Below are positions 14,574 through 18,009 of a stretch of DNA of 18,009 nucleotides, in pieces. The notes beneath the pieces were generated by a model. That model saw only the letters and a list, made by a program, of their open reading frames with translations, was not told the origin of the DNA and made no database searches. The position numbers and the translations under genes were made by a program. Each line of letters starts with the position of its first letter. The first letter of the stretch is position 1. Source of the DNA: Candidatus Solibacter sp. (lineage in GTDB: Bacteria; Acidobacteriota; Terriglobia; Bryobacterales; Bryobacteraceae); the NCBI GenBank assembly GCA_017883345.1, contig JADGNT010000008.1, forward strand, positions 1 to 18,009, written 5' to 3'.

Positions 14574-15302
14574 ATGTCCAGTCATCCGGTAACTCAGATC
14601 ACAGGTCAACTTACGCGATTTCTGTTCGGCGCCGTCCGGTATACGCCGCGCGACCCGGCAACAGTTATCGCGGTCATGAACCTCAAAGGCGGCTGCGGCA
14701 AGTCCACTATTGCCGTCAACCTGGCTTGCGAGCTTGCGGGGAACGCGGATTCGGTTCTGCTGCTGGACAATGACTCACAGGGGACGGCCAGCCAGTGGTT
14801 GGCCCATGGCCACCTGCCGGTTCAGGGCGAGTTCATGCCCTTGGAGAACGACGAGGACGGTGAGCGGCTGGTGCGGGCGGTGGCGGCAAGGAATGAGCGG
14901 TACGTGGTGCTGGACGCGCCCGCCCACGTGGGAGCCGCGGCCCTGGCGGCGGGAAAGATCGCCGATCTGGTGCTGGTTCCGGTGACGGCGAGCGGTGTGG
15001 ATTTGGCAGCCACGCGCACCGTGGTGGATTTGATTCGCCGGGCGCGCGTGCTGCGGCGCAGCGCCGCCCCGAAATGCCTGATCGTGCCGTCGAAAATCGA
15101 CCGCCGTACGGACGCCGGACGGCAGATCGACGAGAAACTGCGCAGCTTCGGCGAGAACGTAGGACCGACGGTTCACCAGCGCACGGCTTTTGTCGAAGCC
15201 TTCGGAGCCGGACAGTGGATCGGGGACTACGCCCCGCAGAGCTCCGCCCACTACGACATTACCTCGCTCGCCATCGCCGTGAAGAGGAGCCTCCGGATAT
15301 GA
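14574..15302 (+). CDS. Orphan ParA/MinD-family ATPase
   Basis: A 242-residue P-loop ATPase of the deviant-Walker-A class. VMNLKGGCGKST holds the signature Lys38 and the P-loop Lys43; the switch I region is LLLDNDSQGTASQW (Asp65, Asp67; the usual DPQG is DSQG), and Walker B is YVVLDAPAHVG (Asp114). Length and the QRTAFVEAFGAG motif fit short type-Ib ParA proteins, which lack the N-terminal DNA-binding domain. These form ATP-dependent dimers on nucleoid DNA or membrane and position plasmids, carboxysomes, chemoreceptor arrays or division proteins. No ParB or parS-like array is seen; the adjacent 154-residue protein is the likely partner (inference). I chose ATG 14574 over TTG 14553. GGAGGT at 14555-14560 precedes it by 13 nt, rather far, so coupling to the upstream stop codon may matter. 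Overlaps the next gene by ATGA. Confidence 0.88.
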   Translation: MSSHPVTQITGQLTRFLFGAVRYTPRDPATVIAVMNLKGGCGKSTIAVNLACELAGNADSVLLLDNDSQGTASQWLAHGHLPVQGEFMPLENDEDGERLVRAVAARNERYVVLDAPAHVGAAALAAGKIADLVLVPVTASGVDLAATRTVVDLIRRARVLRRSAAPKCLIVPSKIDRRTDAGRQIDEKLRSFGENVGPTVHQRTAFVEAFGAGQWIGDYAPQSSAHYDITSLAIAVKRSLRI

Positions 15303-15763
15303 AGGGCGCAGATTTTCCGGGCTTGACCGCCACCGCGCCTCCGGCGGCAAGAAACGGCACGCATCGGACCACGAAGAAGAACGGACCGGCGCCCAAGCGG
15401 TCCGCCGGATCTGGCGCGCGCGCCGATGCCCGGCCCGCGCCGCAGCCGGTAGACGCGACGTTCGCCGCCATTGAGGCCGAGCCAATCGACGCGCCGATGT
15501 GGCCCCTTCACCCGGCGTTATGGTTTCAGCCGGAGCGGGCGCCTTCGGTTCCTGTCTGGACCGGTCTCGTCATCGAACGTCACAACCGGATTCCGGCGCC
15601 GGATTTTCTGCACTCCGACATCGCGCCGCCGGATTGTCCCGGCACCTTGGACAGCTCGTGCGACGCGCTCACGCCGGGCGCGCGCCGGGAGCTTCCCGAG
15701 AGCGGCCTCACGCCTCTGGGGTGGGACGCTCGGGCGGTTTGCCGGAAGGAGGGAGGCGAATGA
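15299..15763 (+). CDS. Small proline/alanine-rich protein, possible ParA adaptor
   Basis: A 154-residue protein I do not recognise. The first half is basic and disorder-prone (TTKKNGPAPKRSAGSGARAD, about residues 22-41). The second half is Pro- and Trp-rich (MWPLHPALWFQPERAPSVPVW, with two further Trp). No membrane segment or known fold is visible. It starts inside the ParA stop codon (ATGA) and its own stop overlaps the following TPR gene's start (ATGA), so all three are translationally coupled. The position directly after an orphan ParA resembles that of McdB or ParB-like adaptors, which are also small and partly disordered; there is no sequence match, so this is only a positional analogy. 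The frame is open further upstream, but inside the ParA gene, so the overlap start is preferred. Confidence 0.65.
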   Translation: MKGADFPGLTATAPPAARNGTHRTTKKNGPAPKRSAGSGARADARPAPQPVDATFAAIEAEPIDAPMWPLHPALWFQPERAPSVPVWTGLVIERHNRIPAPDFLHSDIAPPDCPGTLDSSCDALTPGARRELPESGLTPLGWDARAVCRKEGGE

Positions 15764-17322
15764 ATTTATCGCTGGCCGAATCGATGATCCACGCGGCATC
15801 GCTCGAGATTGCGGGGAAGAGGGAGGAAGCCCTGGCGGAACTCTGCCAGGCGCGGGATGCGGGCCATCATACACCGAAGCTCTACGGCGCCATCGGCCAT
15901 CTGCAATTTGAGTTGAGGCGCTTCCAAGCGGCGGCAGGCGCCTACGAAGAGGCCCTGCGCCTGGATGGCGACGATGCCACCACCCACTACAACCGGGCCG
16001 TGTGTCTGGAAAGACTGGACGCCTGGGAGGACGCCGCGGCAGCGTTTCAGAAGGCGATCGAATTGGATTCGCGCCGGGCAAGCGCGAACCTGGGCCTGGG
16101 AATTTCCCAACTTCACCTCGAGCGTCCCCAGGCGGCGCTGACCGCCTTCGAGAGATGCCTGGAACGGCAGCCGTTCCGTGAGGCCGCTCTACGGGGCCAG
16201 GCCGTCGCGTGGCACCTGCTTGGCCGTTACCAGGAGGCATCCGAATCCTACCAGAGGCTCTTGTCGCGGGATGCCCGGTCGGAGGAGTTACTGTCCAACG
16301 CGATCTCGCTAGCCATCAGCCATGGCGATTACGAGTTGCTCGCGCGGTGTTCCGAGCGGTTGCTGGAAACCCAGCCCGCCTCGCCGGTGGCGCTCGAGGG
16401 GGCCGCACTGGCAGCGTTTGCCAGGCGCGACTTCGATGCCGCCTTGCGCTTCTGCAACGCTTTGGTCGAAGCACACCCCACCCACTCCGCGGGCTGGTTC
16501 AATTGCGGCGTGGCGCTCCAGAAACTGAGCCTGTACGAGAAAGCGGCCGATGCGTATTCGCGCGCGGCATCTCTCGATCCGCAATCGGCCGAAGCGTTCC
16601 TCAGTCTGGGAACGGTTCTGCACGAGATCGAGCGATGGGAAGCGGCACGGGAGGCTTACGAAAAAGCGCTGGCGCTGGCCCCCGGCCTCAGAACGGCGCT
16701 CTGGAACCTGGGGCTGCTTTGCGAAAGCCGGCAGGAACTCCGGCATGCCGAGAATCTCTATTGCCGATTGGTGGAGCACCATCCAGAGGCTCAGGATGCC
16801 TGGTTCCGGCTCGGCTATGTGCGGTTGCAGCTCGGCGATTTTCCGGCGTGCATCCAAGCGTTCCAGGCTTGTCTCGCCTTTCCCAAGAAATGCCCCGAGG
16901 CCTTGTTGAACATCGGAATCGCGCACTGGAAGATGCGCCATATCGAGATGGCGAAGGAGACATTCCGCCAGAGTCTCGGCCCGGCTGCGAGATCCGCCGA
17001 GGCGTTGCGCTGCCTGGCGTCGATTGCGTTGCAGCAACAGGACTATGAACAGGCCCTGACGCTGCACAAGCAACTGCTGGATCTCGAGGAGCCGACGAGC
17101 GATTTGCTGTACAACCTGGCGCTGCTGTGGCAGAAGCGCGGGCGCGCCGCGGAGGCGGTCCGCTGCTACCGGCAGGCGCTGGCACTGCGGCCCGGCTTTC
17201 CGCAGGCCCTGCTGAATCTGGGTCATGCCCTGATGACTTTGGGAAAACACGAAGAAGCACAAGCCGCGTGGCAAACCGCACTGCGCGGCAACCTCGAGCT
17301 GGCGGAACAGTTTTTAGTGTGA
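15760..17322 (+). CDS. Large tetratricopeptide-repeat protein
   Basis: A 520-residue protein consisting almost entirely of about 15 consecutive TPRs of 34 residues, e.g. KLYGAIGHLQFELRRFQAA (about 46-64), THYNRAVCLERLDAWEDAA, AWFRLGYVRLQLGDFPAC and LLNLGHALMTLGKHEEAQAA near the end. There is no signal peptide or membrane segment, so it is a cytoplasmic scaffold that should bind partner proteins in its superhelix groove. No enzymatic domain is attached. The start at 15760 overlaps the preceding stop codon by ATGA and has a strong ribosome binding site (GGAGGGAGG, 15748-15756); the frame is open to 15499, but that part lies within the upstream gene. With the first gene, the operon thus has two helical-repeat scaffolds around a ParA ATPase. 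Confidence 0.88.
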   Translation: MNLSLAESMIHAASLEIAGKREEALAELCQARDAGHHTPKLYGAIGHLQFELRRFQAAAGAYEEALRLDGDDATTHYNRAVCLERLDAWEDAAAAFQKAIELDSRRASANLGLGISQLHLERPQAALTAFERCLERQPFREAALRGQAVAWHLLGRYQEASESYQRLLSRDARSEELLSNAISLAISHGDYELLARCSERLLETQPASPVALEGAALAAFARRDFDAALRFCNALVEAHPTHSAGWFNCGVALQKLSLYEKAADAYSRAASLDPQSAEAFLSLGTVLHEIERWEAAREAYEKALALAPGLRTALWNLGLLCESRQELRHAENLYCRLVEHHPEAQDAWFRLGYVRLQLGDFPACIQAFQACLAFPKKCPEALLNIGIAHWKMRHIEMAKETFRQSLGPAARSAEALRCLASIALQQQDYEQALTLHKQLLDLEEPTSDLLYNLALLWQKRGRAAEAVRCYRQALALRPGFPQALLNLGHALMTLGKHEEAQAAWQTALRGNLELAEQFLV

Positions 17323-17346
17323 CGGGACATTGGAAAGGATTTAGAC

Positions 17347-18009
17347 ATGGGAACAAACGGAACGGACATCGCGGCCGAGCCGCGGCTCGAAGAAGAGAAA
17401 TTCAGTATTCAGAAAATGGACCATAGTCTGCCTCCCGGACCGCTGGATAAAACACCAGCCAGGAAGCGCGCCCTCGACAACCGGCTGCCGGACGCGGAAT
17501 ACCAGCGATCCGCTGGCGGAGCGGACCCGGTGGAAACCGCCGAGGACTTCGTTCTGGCGCCGCTGGTGGACAAGATCGCTTATGGGATCGCCAGAGGATT
17601 GGTCGTGGCGGTGAAGGAGTTGGAGCAGCACATCGCCAGTGAGACCCGGAAGGTGGGAGATGCGGTCGAACGCCGGCTCGATACGCTGCAGATCAGCCTG
17701 CAGGAGCTATCCAATTTCGTAGGGGAGCAGCGGTCTACCAACATCGCGGTGCAGGACCAGTGGCAGCAACTCACGGTTGCCGGCGCCGGCCTGCGGGAAA
17801 CCGATGCCCGCCAGGCGGCGGAGCTGGAGGCACTCCGCACGGAAGCGCGGGAGTCTTCGGCATCCGTGTCGCAACGGATCGATACCGCAACCGCATCGTT
17901 AGAGGAATCGGATGCCCGGCAGGCGTCGGAGCTGGAAGCTCTGCGCACGCAAACCGGGGCGTTTTCGAGCTCTGTTTCCGAACGGATCGACGTCACGGTG
18001 GCGGCCCTA
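17347..18009 (+). CDS. Coiled-coil repeat protein, truncated by the window end
   Basis: At least 221 residues with no stop codon before the window ends. Residues 1-70 are polar and disorder-like. A helical section follows (FVLAPLVDKIAYGIARGLVV, about 70-89), then a heptad-rich stretch (ELEQHIASETRKVGDAVERRLDTLQ...). From residue 151 a 36-residue repeat begins: the first unit (17797-17904) and the second (17905 onward) share TDARQA/SDARQA, ELEALRT, SVSQRID/SVSERID and an ending Leu. The repeat is probably longer beyond the window. There is no signal peptide. GGAAAGGA (17332-17339) eight bases before the ATG is a good ribosome binding site. The gap to the TPR gene is 24 nt, so it belongs to the same operon. 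Probably a filamentous or spacer element; no recognised family. Confidence 0.8.
   Translation, partial: MGTNGTDIAAEPRLEEEKFSIQKMDHSLPPGPLDKTPARKRALDNRLPDAEYQRSAGGADPVETAEDFVLAPLVDKIAYGIARGLVVAVKELEQHIASETRKVGDAVERRLDTLQISLQELSNFVGEQRSTNIAVQDQWQQLTVAGAGLRETDARQAAELEALRTEARESSASVSQRIDTATASLEESDARQASELEALRTQTGAFSSSVSERIDVTVAAL
17797..18009 (+). repeat. 108-bp tandem coding repeat (36 residues per unit)
   Basis: Two units, 17797-17904 and 17905-18009 (the second cut by the window end). Both encode an E-x-DARQA-x-ELEALRT core and a S-x-S-V-S-x-RID core at the same register. The DNA has diverged more than the protein cores, suggesting selection on the repeat. Confidence 0.85.

Noticed and set aside
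15074..15298. Upstream extension of the 154-residue protein to 229 residues
   Set aside because: The added part lies wholly inside the ParA gene in another frame; the ATGA overlap start is the usual arrangement for coupled genes.
17797..18009. CRISPR-like repeat-spacer structure at the right edge
   Set aside because: The 108-bp units are in-frame coding repeats with continuous protein similarity, without spacers.

Overview
The window is GC-rich bacterial DNA (about 60-65% G+C by eye) and most resembles an Acidobacteriota genome of the Bryobacter/Solibacter type. This assignment is an inference from gene content. The supporting genes are a large Oar-like TonB-dependent receptor with an N-terminal carboxypeptidase-regulatory domain, a secreted DUF1080 (3-keto-disaccharide hydrolase-like) protein, a Tat-exported Gfo/Idh/MocA oxidoreductase, a fused alpha-beta 2-oxoacid dehydrogenase E1, and several acidobacterial-looking intergenic repeats. 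No phage, transposase, CRISPR or rRNA gene is visible.

Left part (1-6210): a secreted DUF1080 protein is flanked by short-period CTYYGCG repeat arrays. It is followed by the outer-membrane receptor, whose stop codon overlaps the start of a metal-dependent cyclase/hydrolase (TGATG overlap). A palindromic repeat (copy A) covers the cyclase stop codon. A small SAM-methyltransferase with an apparent signal peptide comes next. Middle part (6210-12460): a DinB-like protein whose 3' end is repeated in tandem as two decayed fragments, a double hairpin, the fused E1 dehydrogenase, the Tat-signal Gfo/Idh/MocA enzyme, a second and longer copy of the palindromic repeat (copy B), elongation factor P, and a convergent selA. 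Nothing in this part reads as one pathway. DUF1080 and Gfo/Idh/MocA proteins are often linked to 3-keto-sugar metabolism, but here they lie 8 kb apart.

Right part (12460-18009): a tRNA-Pro(CGG) with encoded CCA is followed by an AT-rich spacer that carries two consensus DnaA boxes in opposite orientation. Then comes a tight operon running off the window: a TPR-like solenoid protein with one C-terminal membrane segment, an orphan ParA/MinD-type ATPase, a 154-residue proline-rich protein, a 520-residue TPR protein, and a partial coiled-coil protein made of 36-residue repeats. Adjacent genes are separated by 1 nt (TAAcATG), by ATGA overlaps, or by a short gap. No ParB is present. My best reading is an undescribed ParA-driven positioning or scaffold system. 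This is the most interesting item in the window; its function is inferred.

At least four genes (DUF1080, dinB-like, Gfo/Idh/MocA, selA) have a TANNNT -10-like hexamer 6-7 nt before the start codon and no Shine-Dalgarno sequence. That suggests leaderless mRNAs alongside genes that do have strong ribosome binding sites.
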